A stretch of DNA of 64,000 nucleotides, taken from Deinobacterium chartae (lineage in GTDB: Bacteria; Deinococcota; Deinococci; Deinococcales; Deinococcaceae). This document shows positions 24,808 to 33,849 of the stretch, piece after piece. A model generated the notes under the pieces. That model was not told where the DNA came from. It was given only the letters and a program-made list of their open reading frames with translations, and ran no database searches. Location of the stretch: the NCBI RefSeq assembly GCF_014202645.1, contig NZ_JACHHG010000002.1, forward strand, positions 1-64,000, read 5' to 3'. Position numbers and translations under genes: made by a program. Within the stretch, counting starts at the first letter, position 1; each line of letters starts with the position of its first letter.

Positions 24808-25452
24808 ATGGACTCACGTCACCTGATCGCGCGCCGCGCAGCGCGCGAACTGCACGATGGCGACATCGTCAACCTGGGCATCGGCCTGCCCGCTCTGGTT
24901 CCCGAATACCTCGAGGGGAAAGAGGTTTTCTTGCACAGCGAGAACGGCGTGCTGGGCTTTGGTCCCCGCCCCGCCCCGGAGCAGGTGGACCCCAACCTGG
25001 TCAACGCGGGCAAACAGCCGGTGACCGAACTGCCCGGCGTGTCGTACTTTGACTCGTCGCTGTCGTTCGCGATGATCCGCGGCGGTCATGTGGACGTGGC
25101 CGTCATCGGGGCCTTGCAGGTGAGTGCGGCGGGAGACATCGCCAACTGGGCGGTTCCGGGCAAGGCCGTACTGGGCGTGGGCGGTGCCATGGACCTGTGC
25201 GCCGGGGCACGCCGTTTGATCGTGACCATGACCCACACCGAGAAAAACGGAGCACCCAAGATCGTGCCCGAACTCAGCCTGCCCGCCACCGCCTTTGGGG
25301 TGGTGAACATGATCGTGACCGACCGCGCGGTGTTCGAGGTGCGCGCAGGCCGCCTGTACCTGATCGACCTGCAACCGGGAAGCACCCTCGAGGAGGTGCG
25401 TGCCCTGACCGCTGCGGAGTTCGAGGTCGCGGCCCAGCAGGTCGCCGGCTAG
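24808..25452 (+). CDS. 3-oxoacid CoA-transferase subunit B
   Basis: Beta subunit partner of the CoA-transferase A subunit at 22.2 kb. The 214 residues have [23 protein letters not shown] at the N-terminus and [10 protein letters not shown] near residue 45, where the Glu is the catalytic residue that carries Co[30 protein letters not shown] and [13 protein letters not shown] follow. TAGACT (24796-24801) six bases before the ATG gives it its own leaderless promoter, which explains how it can be expressed apart from subunit A. Confidence 0.92.
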   Translation: MDSRHLIARRAARELHDGDIVNLGIGLPALVPEYLEGKEVFLHSENGVLGFGPRPAPEQVDPNLVNAGKQPVTELPGVSYFDSSLSFAMIRGGHVDVAVIGALQVSAAGDIANWAVPGKAVLGVGGAMDLCAGARRLIVTMTHTEKNGAPKIVPELSLPATAFGVVNMIVTDRAVFEVRAGRLYLIDLQPGSTLEEVRALTAAEFEVAAQQVAG

Positions 25453-25458
25453 TTTCCG

Positions 25459-25502
25459 GAACGAAGGAAAGGCCCGCCTGCAGGCGGGCCTTTCCTTCGT
25501 TC
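25459..25502. terminator. Perfect 44-bp palindromic terminator
   Basis: Two 22-base arms meet at 25480/25481 without a mismatch. It lies between the convergent CoA-transferase B gene and mnmA, and both ends are AT-richer. Confidence 0.85.
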
Positions 25503-25533
25503 ACGCACCGGGGCCGCCCGGGCCCTTCAAAAC

Positions 25534-26658
25534 TCAGCGCGCAACCGCCTGCGGGCGGCGCTTGGGGTATTTCAGCGGCGGCAGTTGGCGCTCACGCCGC
25601 TCGATGATGCCGCCGCCGAGCAGGCGGCTGCCCGCGTACAGCACCACGCTCTGCCCGGGGGCCACCGCGAACTGCGGCTCCTCGAACTCGAGGTCAAACG
25701 ACCCGGCATCGGCGCGCACCACCCGCGCCCGCACCGGCTGCGCCCGGTAGCGCACCTGCGCCTCGAGGGTCTCGGGCAGGTCCGCGAGGTCGAGCAGGTA
25801 GTTGGCGCGCACGGCACTCAGGCCGCTCCACTGGCAGTCGGCCTCGTCGCCGACCCACACCGTCTGGGTTTCGGGATCCAGGTGCACCACAAAGCGGGTC
25901 AGGTTGGACTTCCACAGCCCCAGGCCCTTCTTCTGGCCGATGGTGTAGTGCTGCGTACCCAGGTGCTCGCCCAGCACCTCGCCGGTGCGGATGTCGGCGA
26001 TCACGCCGCGCGACTCGGGCAGGTGCTCGCTCAGGAACTCCCCGATGGTGGAGGGCACGAAGCAGATGTTCTGCGATTCGGGCTTTTTGGCGGTCAGCAG
26101 CCCGAACTCCTCGGCCAGTTCGCGCACGCGCGGCTTCTCCATATCCCCGACCGGGAACAGGATGTGCGCCAGGGCCTCGCGCGGGGTGCCCCACAGAAAG
26201 TAGGTCTGGTCCTTGCGCGGATCGCCGCCGCGGTGGAACTCCACCCCGCCCGGGCCTTCCACCCGGCGCACGTAATGCCCGGTTGCGACAAAGTCGCAGC
26301 CCAGCATCTTGGCCTTCTTGACCAGGGCGTCGAACTTCACCTTGGTGTTGCAGTTCACGCAGGGGTTGGGCGTGCGGCCCGAGGCGTAATCCTCGAGGAA
26401 CGGATCCACGATGTGCTGCTGAAACTCCTCGCGGTAGTCGAGCAGGTAAAAGGGCACGCCCACCTGGTCGGCCACCCGGCGGGCCTCGTAGGCCGCGTCC
26501 GGCGAGCAGCAGGTATCAAAGGTGTCCTGGCGTTTGTGATCGGGCCAGAAGCGCATCATCGCTCCTACCACCTCGTAGCCCTGCTGCTTGAGCAGCGCGG
26601 CGGTGACACTCGAATCCACCCCTCCCGACATCGCACACAGCACACGGCCCTTGGACAT
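25534..26658 (-). CDS. mnmA: tRNA-uridine 2-sulfurtransferase
   Basis: MnmA adds the 2-thio group to U34 of Glu, Gln and Lys tRNAs, using ATP and a relayed persulfide. The 374 residues begin MSKGRVLCAMSGGVDSSVTAALL (PP-loop), with the catalytic Cys pair in TPNPCVNCN near residue 102 and PESQNICFV near 195. The RRDQTYFLW-type segment reads PRKDQTYFLWG. The longest frame from 26790 is not used: TACACT (26667-26672) eight bases before ATG 26658 and the family start both favour 26658. It ends 31 bases from the palindromic terminator. Confidence 0.94.
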   Translation of the reverse strand: MSKGRVLCAMSGGVDSSVTAALLKQQGYEVVGAMMRFWPDHKRQDTFDTCCSPDAAYEARRVADQVGVPFYLLDYREEFQQHIVDPFLEDYASGRTPNPCVNCNTKVKFDALVKKAKMLGCDFVATGHYVRRVEGPGGVEFHRGGDPRKDQTYFLWGTPREALAHILFPVGDMEKPRVRELAEEFGLLTAKKPESQNICFVPSTIGEFLSEHLPESRGVIADIRTGEVLGEHLGTQHYTIGQKKGLGLWKSNLTRFVVHLDPETQTVWVGDEADCQWSGLSAVRANYLLDLADLPETLEAQVRYRAQPVRARVVRADAGSFDLEFEEPQFAVAPGQSVVLYAGSRLLGGGIIERRERQLPPLKYPKRRPQAVAR

Positions 26659-26797
26659 AACGAGCCAGTGTAGCAGGCAGCGACGCGGGGTCGTCGTGAG
26701 GGGGGTGACAGAGCGGGCCCGGGCAGCAGGGCGTCTACAGCTGCCGAGCCTGAGGAGGTGGAGAGCTACAGATGATCTGATGCCACGCATCGGCGGG

Positions 26798-26947
26798 TCA
26801 GCCGGGAACGGTCAGGCAGTCGAGGAAGCCGTCCGGATCGCGACCAACATAGCCGTTGTCGAGGTGCGGTTGTAGATCACCCAGGGTCTCAAGGGGGGTG
26901 GGTGGATCTGCAGCTTCAAAGGAGGGCTGCGGGGCAGCGGCTCTACC
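26798..26947 (-). pseudogene. Possible C-terminal remnant of a lost gene
   Basis: On the minus strand one frame is open from just after TAG (26948-26950) to TGA (26798-26800). It encodes about 49 residues with protein-like composition, including ETLGDLQPHLDNGYVGRDPD and GFLDCLTVPG. There is no start codon or ribosome site. It lies in the decayed region upstream of mnmA. The parent family was not recognised. Confidence 0.3.
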
Positions 26948-27192
26948 CTACTGAACGGCGAAATTCAGGTCGGGTCTGACAAAGCAAGGTGGGTGCGTCC
27001 GTTCAACGCCAAAGAAAATTTAAGTGGTTTCGCCATTGCGACCATTTTATTGGTTGCACGATAAACAGAATGCCCATATAGCTATCGACACGGGCATTAA
27101 ATCAAAAAGTTTTGTTGGTGTTTTTAGGCCTTAATAGATTTTTAGCATTTTAAAATCCCCATACAATATAATTATAAACCCGCTGGAATAAT
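26948..27192. other. AT-rich non-coding stretch
   Basis: About 245 bases, of which 27010-27192 are visibly AT-rich (runs such as TTTTTAG, ATATAATTATAAA), unlike the flanking GC-rich DNA. No gene, repeat or RNA fold was recognised. TATAAT occurs at 27169-27174, about 20 bases before ATG 27193. Confidence 0.5.
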
Positions 27193-27666
27193 ATGACAGC
27201 AGGAGTTGACAAAGAACCTATCTCTGCCGAGGAGACTCTTTCGGTCACTTACTGGGATGGCGAGAAACAACAGGCTCAAACTCCCAACACCTGCTGGCGC
27301 TACTAAAATGACCCCCGACCAGATCCTGCTAGGAATCAGAACCCGCGAGGAAGCCACGGAATCCATCAGGATCAGCGCCGTGATGATTTTTTCAAATGGA
27401 TCAACCGTTCTCAGCGCAGGTGTCTGCTCGCTCTGACACTCTTTCAGGATTCCGGAATCCATTCAGAACGCCTTCTGCTATCCGGGCTCTTGTTGGATAC
27501 CTGCTGGGAAATTCTTTTCAAAGAAGACGCTTCCTTATTGATCGAGTTGATCAGCCTGACCGAAAGAACCGCCATGGCGAGCTCCATAAAATTCAACCGC
27601 CTGCGGATCAAAGACTATCAGCTGACCATCTTTGACGGATCACCGCACGTCCAGTACGCAAAGTAA
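27193..27666 (+). pseudogene. Interrupted reading frame in the AT-rich region
   Basis: ATG 27193 opens a frame of 37 residues (MTAGVDKEPISAEETLSV, then TYWDGEKQQAQ) ended by a single TAA at 27304-27306. The same frame then stays open to TAA 27664-27666 and includes protein-like text such as DDFFKWINRSQRR, HSERLLLSGLLLDTCWEIL and FNRLRIKDYQLTIFDGSPH. Between them, frame 2 (LPTPAGATKMTPDQILLGI) looks more protein-like than frame 1, so two compensating frameshifts are another reading. Either way a formerly intact gene of about 157 codons seems likely. Codon use is AT-richer than the neighbours, suggesting transfer. No family was recognised. Confidence 0.45.
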
Positions 27667-27732
27667 GCGCGCCCACGCCCCTGACTTTCCCTCAAAACGG
27701 GGGGAGGCATAAGACGTCGGCTTCAGCACCGG

Positions 27733-28230
27733 ATGTTCTACGACGAAGAACACCCGGAGCCGGCCCCACATGACTCCCTACACGCCGCCTCGAGGCGATC
27801 GCTCACGATAACCGGGCGCTGTACGAACGGCACCCCTGGATTGCCGCCATGGACACCCACCGCCCTCCGCTCGGCCCCGGCCAGACCGCCAAGTACCCGT
27901 ACGAACTGCAGGCCCTCGAGGGTCTCGGGCTGAGTGACCTTGAGCTGGACGCCGCTCTCCGCTTCGTGCTGGGCTTCGTGGAAACCTGCGCGCGCCGCCG
28001 CCGGGGCACGCACCTCGACGCGCGAGACCCGCCTGACCGACCAGCAGTGGTGGGAGGTCAGCGAACCGCTGCTGCTGCCCACCCGGACGCCCACCGCTAC
28101 CCGCTGGCCGTCCGGGTGGGCACTGCGGTCGGCAACGCCTTCCAGGCCCTCTCCAATCCGGATCACGCCTACACCTTCGGCCTGCAGCGCGTTCTCGACG
28201 GCCCAGCAGCCCTGATTCAGGACCGCAGCC
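27733..28230 (+). pseudogene. Decayed TetR/AcrR-family regulator, C-terminal half only
   Basis: The ligand-binding half of a TetR-type repressor (tetracycline-repressor-like C-domain) can be read across frames. EEHPEPAPHDS is in one frame near 27745. RLEAIAHDNRALYERHPW, then GQTAKYPYELQALEGLGLSD, is in a second from about 27786. The first frame resumes near 27990-28100 (RETRLTDQQWWEVSEPLL), and the second returns for YPLAVRVGTAVGNAFQAL and DHAYTFGLQRVLDG. At least three frame changes are needed, and the N-terminal HTH domain is missing. It cannot act as a repressor. No drug-efflux target gene is adjacent. Confidence 0.7.
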
Positions 28231-28274
28231 GAGCGTCTTTCCCGCCCTGCGGGCCGGAAACGCTAAACTGAGCC

Positions 28275-29417
28275 ATGCTTACCGACGCCCAACTCCTCGA
28301 GGCAGCCGAGCGTTTCGGCACGCCGCTGTACGTTTACGACGCCTCCGTGATCGACCGCCAGGTGGCACGGGTCCAGGAAGCCTTTGCGGGCGCCCGGGTC
28401 TTTTATGCCATGAAGGCCAACCCGAACCTGACGCTGCTCTCGCGTCTGCGCGCGCAGGGCATCGGTTTTGAGGTGGTGAGCCTGGGCGAGTTCGAGCGGG
28501 CGCGGCGCGTCGGGGCAGGCGGAGACGAAATCCTGGTCAACGGCCCGGCCAAGACTGAGCAGGAGTATGCGCTGGGCAGCGAGCTGGGAGCGACCTTCAT
28601 CGTGGACCGCGCGAGCGAGCTGGACCTGCTGCCCTCGGGGGCGAAGCTGCTGGTCCGCGTGAACCCCGGCCTCGAGGTGCACACGCATTCGCACCTCGCG
28701 ACCGGCGAGGCCGCCGCCAAGTTCGGGGTGCGGCTCGAGGAGACCGTGGCGGTGATCGAGCGCGCGCGCGCGCTGGGCCTGAGCGTACGCGGCCTGCACC
28801 TGCACATCGGCAGTGCGATCACCGAGCCGGGCGACTTCGGACTGGCGTTCGCGCGGGTTGCCGAGCTCGCCGCCCAGACCGGGCCCCTCGAGGTGCTTGA
28901 CTGCGGCGGCGGCTGGGGCCTGGACGCGGACCTGCACGGCATCGCGCAGGTGGCGCGCGAGGCAGCCTCGGCTTTTGGGGCGCAGCTGTGGGTGGAGCCC
29001 GGCCGCTTCCTGGTGGCGCAGGCGGGCACCTTGCTGACCCGGGTGGTGGGCCAGAAGTCCACCGCCCGCGACTTCCTGCTGCTCGACGCGGGCATGAGCG
29101 AGCTGATGCGCCCGATGCTGTACGGGGCCCGCCACCCGGTGCGCGCGCTGTGGGAGGGCGAGGCCCGCAGCGTGGACTTAGCCGGCCCCGCCTGCGAGAG
29201 CGGCGACTTGCTGGGCCGTGACCTCGCGCTGCCCGAGTACCGCCCGGGAGCGCTGCTCGCCATCGAAGAGGCCGGGGCCTACGGCGCTTCGATGAGCTCG
29301 AACTACCTGACCCGGCCGCGCCCGGCCGAGGCGCTGTTCGAGGCGGGCGAGTGGCGGCTGGTGCGCCGCAGGCAGCGCCTCGAGGAGCTGTGGGAGCACG
29401 AGCTGCCCGAGGACTGA
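28275..29417 (+). CDS. lysA: Diaminopimelate decarboxylase-like (group IV PLP) enzyme
   Basis: A fold-type III PLP decarboxylase, annotated as converting meso-diaminopimelate to lysine. The 380 residues have the PLP-lysine motif FYAMKANPNLTLL near residue 45, GFEVVSLGEFERA, the HLHIGSAI segment near 175, a GGGWG phosphate loop near 212, and the C-terminal CESGDLLGRD (active-site Cys) and EEAGAYGASMSSNY. TAAACT (28264-28269) five bases before the ATG implies a leaderless message. lysK of the rival aminoadipate route lies in the same window, so a different carboxyl substrate (for example a carboxynorspermidine-type or other amino acid) should be kept open. Confidence 0.85.
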   Translation: MLTDAQLLEAAERFGTPLYVYDASVIDRQVARVQEAFAGARVFYAMKANPNLTLLSRLRAQGIGFEVVSLGEFERARRVGAGGDEILVNGPAKTEQEYALGSELGATFIVDRASELDLLPSGAKLLVRVNPGLEVHTHSHLATGEAAAKFGVRLEETVAVIERARALGLSVRGLHLHIGSAITEPGDFGLAFARVAELAAQTGPLEVLDCGGGWGLDADLHGIAQVAREAASAFGAQLWVEPGRFLVAQAGTLLTRVVGQKSTARDFLLLDAGMSELMRPMLYGARHPVRALWEGEARSVDLAGPACESGDLLGRDLALPEYRPGALLAIEEAGAYGASMSSNYLTRPRPAEALFEAGEWRLVRRRQRLEELWEHELPED

Positions 29418-29504
29418 GCGCGCAGCGATGCGCACAAAGCTCGCCCGGCCTGCCGCGGGGCGGCCGTTTCCCTTGACCTTTTAGGCTGGGGCCAGGAGGA
29501 CCTT

Positions 29505-30062
29505 ATGAGCGCTTTTGAAAGCCCGCTGCACGAGCTGGTCGCCCACGCCCACGGCAACGCTGCCCGGGTGGCCGAACTGCTCGAGGCCCACCCCGAGTTG
29601 CTCGAGGAGCGCTACGCGGCCTGGAACGAGACGCCGATGGAGGCCGCCGCGCACACCGGGAGCCGGGACGTGGCCGAGCTGCTGATGGCACGGGGTGCGC
29701 GGCCCACGCACGGTGCCCTGGCTATGCTGGGCCGCGCCGACGACCTGCGCGCGGCCCTCGAAGCCCAGCCGTCCCTGGCGCACACGCCGGGCGCGCACGG
29801 CATCTCGCTGCTGTACCACGCGGCCCTCAGCGGCGATCCCCGGGTTCTCGAGGTGGCCTGGGGCGCCGGGGCGCGCGAGGGCCTCGATCACGCGGTGCAT
29901 GCCAGCGTGCTGGCGGGCTCGGCGGACGCGCTGCGCTGGCTGCTGGCCCGCGGGGCCCGGCTGGACGCTCCGAACGCTCAGGGGAAAACGCCTCTGGCCG
30001 TGGCCCGTGCGCGTGGGGCCGACGAGCTGGTGGCGGTGCTGGAGGCAAATCGAACCGCGTAG
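29505..30062 (+). CDS. Ankyrin-repeat protein
   Basis: A 185-residue protein made of about five ankyrin-type helix pairs: ETPMEAAAHTGSRDVAELLMARGA, then GISLLYHAALSGDPRVLEVAWGAGA, then GSADALRWLLARGARLD and a final GKTPLAVARARGADELVAVLE. Such proteins are protein-binding scaffolds; no catalytic part is visible, and there is no signal peptide. AGGAGG precedes the ATG at good spacing, with TAGGCT (29482-29487) upstream. It follows lysA by 87 bases and may have its own promoter. The partner is unknown. Confidence 0.85.
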   Translation: MSAFESPLHELVAHAHGNAARVAELLEAHPELLEERYAAWNETPMEAAAHTGSRDVAELLMARGARPTHGALAMLGRADDLRAALEAQPSLAHTPGAHGISLLYHAALSGDPRVLEVAWGAGAREGLDHAVHASVLAGSADALRWLLARGARLDAPNAQGKTPLAVARARGADELVAVLEANRTA

Positions 30063-30192
30063 CAGCGTGCGCTGGTTCCGGGATCAGCGCACGCCTCGGG
30101 CGCGGCCCGGACAGACGCGGAAAATCCCGGCTCCTTAGGGCCGCGTCCGGGAGCAAGCTGTCTGGCCGTGCTCTCAGGTCGCGGCTGTTTAC

Positions 30193-31304
<1,112 letters not shown>

Positions 31305-31325
31305 ACCGAACGCTAGCATGCGCGT

Positions 31326-31499
31326 ATGGGCCAGGCACCCACCTCCCCGGTTGCGGCGTTGAGCAAGCGTTTAGCGGCGGCCGGGCCGCGCGGGACAATC
31401 CTCCCCGTTCCCCTCGAGGTGGCTGTGCAAAAAACTGCGATGAATACGCCAAAAATTCACCGCCTACGCCAATATGTGTACACTTGACACTTCTATGAC
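31326..31499 (+). CDS. Candidate 57-residue ORF
   Basis: ATG 31326 has TAGCAT (31314-31319) six bases upstream, the leaderless pattern, and opens a 57-residue frame starting [20 protein letters not shown]. The first half has codon use like the genome. The second half runs into the ParB-like gene promoter and looks random. No homologue is known to me. It may be real, a leader or chance. Confidence 0.25.
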
Positions 31500-31514
31500 C
31501 CGGTGTGCGACAAT
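31485..31514 (+). promoter_or_regulatory. Promoter of the ParB-like gene
   Basis: A perfect TTGACA (31485-31490), 18-base spacer and GACAAT (31509-31514) sit 20 bases before ATG 31534, leaving room for the GGAGG ribosome site. Confidence 0.7.
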
Positions 31515-31533
31515 AAAAGCGGAGGTACGAGCG

Positions 31534-32451
31534 ATGGACTCCGGTAGCATTGCCAGACGAGAACTCGAGTATGCACGCCGCAAGGCGCTGATGTACACGC
31601 TGCTCTCTACCGTGCGCGGCGAGGAGAACCACCTGATTCCCTTCGAGTGGGTGCGCTACCTCAAACCGTCCTCGGAGCACTACCGGGGCACCCAGACCAT
31701 CGAGGTGGAGGCGATCATCGGCTCGGTGGACCGTTACGACGAGTTCGACCGCCACTTCCTGCCGCTCGAGGACTACCTCGACGAGCGCTGGATCGCCATC
31801 CGCCGCGCCCAGCTCGAGGGCCGCGAGCTGCCCCCCATCCAGGTGTACAAGGTGGGCGGGGTGTACTTCGTCAAGGACGGCAACCACCGCGTCTCGGTGG
31901 CGCGCCGCGAGCGCCAGAAGTACATCGACGCCGAGGTGATCGAACTCGACGTGATGATCGAGCCCGCGCCCGGCGACACGCTCAAGGACCTGATCCTCAA
32001 GGGCGAGCAGGCCGCCTTTCTGCGCGAAACCCGCCTCGAGGAGGTCCGCCCGCAGCACACCCCGATCCTGTTCAGCACCCCGGGCCGCTTCGACATCCTG
32101 CTCGACCACATCCGCACCCGCCAGTACTACCTGGGCATGAAGCACGGCCGCGAGGTGTCCTGGGAGGAGGCCGTGGGCTCGTGGTACGACCGCCTCTACA
32201 GCCGCGTGGTCGAGCACCTGCGCGCGCACGGCGTGCTGGACCGCTTTCCGGGCCGCACCGAGGCCGACTTGTACCTGTGGATCATGGACCACCGTTACTT
32301 CCTGACCGAGCAGTACGGCTTCGATGTGGGCTCCGAGCAGGCCGTGACCGATTTCTCGGCGCACTACGCCCCGCGCTGGTACGAGCGGATGGGAACCCGC
32401 CTCAAGCGCTGGTGGCAGGGCAAGCCGCTCAAACCGCACGCCGCGCGCTGA
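31534..32451 (+). CDS. ParB/sulfiredoxin-fold (DGNHR) protein
   Basis: A 305-residue soluble protein. Residues 65-150 show a ParB/Srx-like fold: ELPPIQVYKVGGVYFVKDGNHRVSVARR, with the nucleotide-site GNHR near residue 112, then a DAEVIEL strand. The C-terminal 140 residues (RFDILLDHIRTRQYYLG, then SWYDRLYSRVVEHLR, then YLWIMDHRYFLTEQYG) are aromatic-rich helices that I do not recognise; this domain pair is seen in actinobacterial and Deinococcus hypothetical proteins. It is not the chromosome-partition ParB, which would have a HTH. ATG 31534 has GGAGG eight bases upstream and is preferred over 31474. DNA binding or enzymatic activity is unknown. Confidence 0.8.
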   Translation: MDSGSIARRELEYARRKALMYTLLSTVRGEENHLIPFEWVRYLKPSSEHYRGTQTIEVEAIIGSVDRYDEFDRHFLPLEDYLDERWIAIRRAQLEGRELPPIQVYKVGGVYFVKDGNHRVSVARRERQKYIDAEVIELDVMIEPAPGDTLKDLILKGEQAAFLRETRLEEVRPQHTPILFSTPGRFDILLDHIRTRQYYLGMKHGREVSWEEAVGSWYDRLYSRVVEHLRAHGVLDRFPGRTEADLYLWIMDHRYFLTEQYGFDVGSEQAVTDFSAHYAPRWYERMGTRLKRWWQGKPLKPHAAR

Positions 32452-32506
32452 TCCGGCCGCTGACCCCGCCGGGGACAGTTGGGGCCGCTTCAGGCTAAAA
32501 TCCGGC

Positions 32507-33013
32507 ATGGACACCCGATTTCTCGCCCGATTCGGCCGTACCCCTGCCGACGCCCTGGCCCGCCTCGAGGCCGAACTCGACGCGTTTGAGGCACAGGCCC
32601 GCCGCCTCGAGGCGCAGGGCCGCTGGACGCAGGCCCCCGCCTCGGGCGGCTGGTCTCCCGCGCAGATCGCCGAGCACGTGCTCAAGGTCAACGTCGGCTG
32701 CAGCAAGGCCGTGCACCTGCTGCGCAGCGGACGCGACCTGCCGCCGCTGCCGCGCGTGCCCGGCAGCTACCAGGACGGCCGCCGCCAGTCCCCGCCCGCG
32801 ATGCTGCCCGGCGACGGCCAGCCCTGGGCCAGCCTCGAGGCGGCGTGGCAGCAGGCCCGCACCCGCCTGCATGCCGCCGTGCAGGCCGAGGGCCCGTGGC
32901 CCGACGACCGCTGCATCTTTCACCCCTTCCTCGAGGACCTCAATGCCTTGCAGTGGCTGCAAATGGCCGCCTATCACACCGCGCACCACCGAGGGCAGCT
33001 GCCCGCCGATTGA
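32507..33013 (+). CDS. DinB-fold protein
   Basis: A 168-residue four-helix-bundle protein of the DinB/YfiT metal-dependent superfamily. It shows a WTQAPASGGWSPAQIAEHVLKVN segment (first metal His near residue 57) and a C-terminal YHTAHHRGQLP with the paired His ligands near 160-164. DinB-like proteins are common and expanded in Deinococcus; some are thiol-dependent enzymes and others damage-induced with unknown role. TAAAAT (32496-32501) five bases before the ATG implies a leaderless message, with GGGACA about 18 bases further up as a weak -35. It is separate from the preceding gene. Confidence 0.85.
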   Translation: MDTRFLARFGRTPADALARLEAELDAFEAQARRLEAQGRWTQAPASGGWSPAQIAEHVLKVNVGCSKAVHLLRSGRDLPPLPRVPGSYQDGRRQSPPAMLPGDGQPWASLEAAWQQARTRLHAAVQAEGPWPDDRCIFHPFLEDLNALQWLQMAAYHTAHHRGQLPAD

Positions 33014-33058
33014 GCCCGCCGCACCCTCGGCCCTCCGGTTTTGTCCTAGGCTGAGCGC

Positions 33059-33448
33059 ATGGACGTAAAACGCATCGCACCCGAACACCAGAGTGCCTCC
33101 AAGGGCTTCGAGCTCGACGCCCAGCTCACCTTCCTGGGCGAACGCCCGCGCAGCGAGGCCGAACATGCCGTGCGCGGCTGGGGCGAGCTGCGCCGCGAGT
33201 GGTACGGCGACGGCGACACGGTGCGCGCGCTGCGCCTCAGCGGCGATGTCTCCCGCGAGACCATCCTCGAGCAGCTGCGCGCGGGCCTCGAGGGCGGGCT
33301 GCTCAGCCGCGCCGAGCTGGGCCTGCGCGGATTCCTGCGCTCGGAGCGCAGCTTCGAGTTCATGCCCTGGCGGCGCAATGTGGTGGTCCCCAAGGGCGAA
33401 CTCGCGCGCGTCACCCTCGAGGAGGGCGTGCGCTACCTGATCGAGTGA
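33059..33448 (+). CDS. Hypothetical protein, 129 residues
   Basis: A small soluble alpha/beta protein with no family recognised. Features are an N-terminal FELDAQLTFLGERPRSEAEH, a VRGWGELRREWYGD segment and a helix rich in Leu/Arg/Glu (ETILEQLRAGLEGG), closing with a hydrophobic strand pair (VVVPKGELARVTL). There is no TM helix or signal peptide. TAGGCT (33047-33052) six bases before the ATG gives a leaderless start. Codon use is typical of the region. It converges on the lipoprotein gene with only 29 bases between. Confidence 0.65.
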   Translation: MDVKRIAPEHQSASKGFELDAQLTFLGERPRSEAEHAVRGWGELRREWYGDGDTVRALRLSGDVSRETILEQLRAGLEGGLLSRAELGLRGFLRSERSFEFMPWRRNVVVPKGELARVTLEEGVRYLIE

Positions 33449-33477
33449 GGCCCGACGGCCCAAGCACGTCGGAGAAG

Positions 33478-33840
33478 CTAGCGGATGACGAGCGGAGCCC
33501 AGCCGCTGAGCGTCTCGCCGTCTTTCTCGGCGGTCGCGCTGATGATCCAGTCGCCGGCCATGTTGAAATCAAAGTTCCTGGCCTGATACCGCCCCCCGCC
33601 GAGCTCCTCGGCCCGAGCGGTCACCGGCAGCATCCCGGCGTGGTTCATGTTGCCCTCGAGACTTACCTGCGCGCCCTCGAGCGGGCGGCCTCCCCGGGTG
33701 ATCTCCACCGTGAGGGTCTGTCGGCCCACCTGCGGCGTGGTATCGAGCTTCAACGACAGCTCACCGCTGGATTGCGGCGGACGGCAGGCCACGAGCGTGA
33801 GGGTTGCAGACAGGGCCAGTAAGGCGGTATGCAGTCGCAT
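33478..33840 (-). CDS. FixH/YtkA-like lipoprotein
   Basis: A 120-residue exported lipoprotein. The signal peptide ends in TLVAC (lipobox Cys near residue 19). The mature domain is a beta sandwich of the YtkA/FixH type with QTLTVEITRGGRPLEGAQVSLEGNMNHAGM, where NMNHAGM is the family hallmark, and ends in GDWIISATAEKDGE. Relatives are found with cytochrome oxidase or copper genes; none is adjacent here, so its role is open. TAATCT (33847-33852), six bases before the ATG, overlaps the stop codon of the DUF402 gene upstream. Confidence 0.82.
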   Translation of the reverse strand: MRLHTALLALSATLTLVACRPPQSSGELSLKLDTTPQVGRQTLTVEITRGGRPLEGAQVSLEGNMNHAGMLPVTARAEELGGGRYQARNFDFNMAGDWIISATAEKDGETLSGWAPLVIR

Positions 33841-33849
33841 TCCCCGAGA

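Noticed and set aside
27193-27306. A RiPP precursor peptide ending in CWRY
   Set aside because: No maturation enzyme or transporter is near, and the frame continues beyond the stop codon in protein-like text, so an interrupted gene is more likely.
27206-27462. Overlapping 76- and 96-codon frames in the AT-rich region as separate genes
   Set aside because: They lie on opposite strands over the same bases, lack ribosome sites and have no recognisable homology; at most one is a frameshifted part of the interrupted gene.
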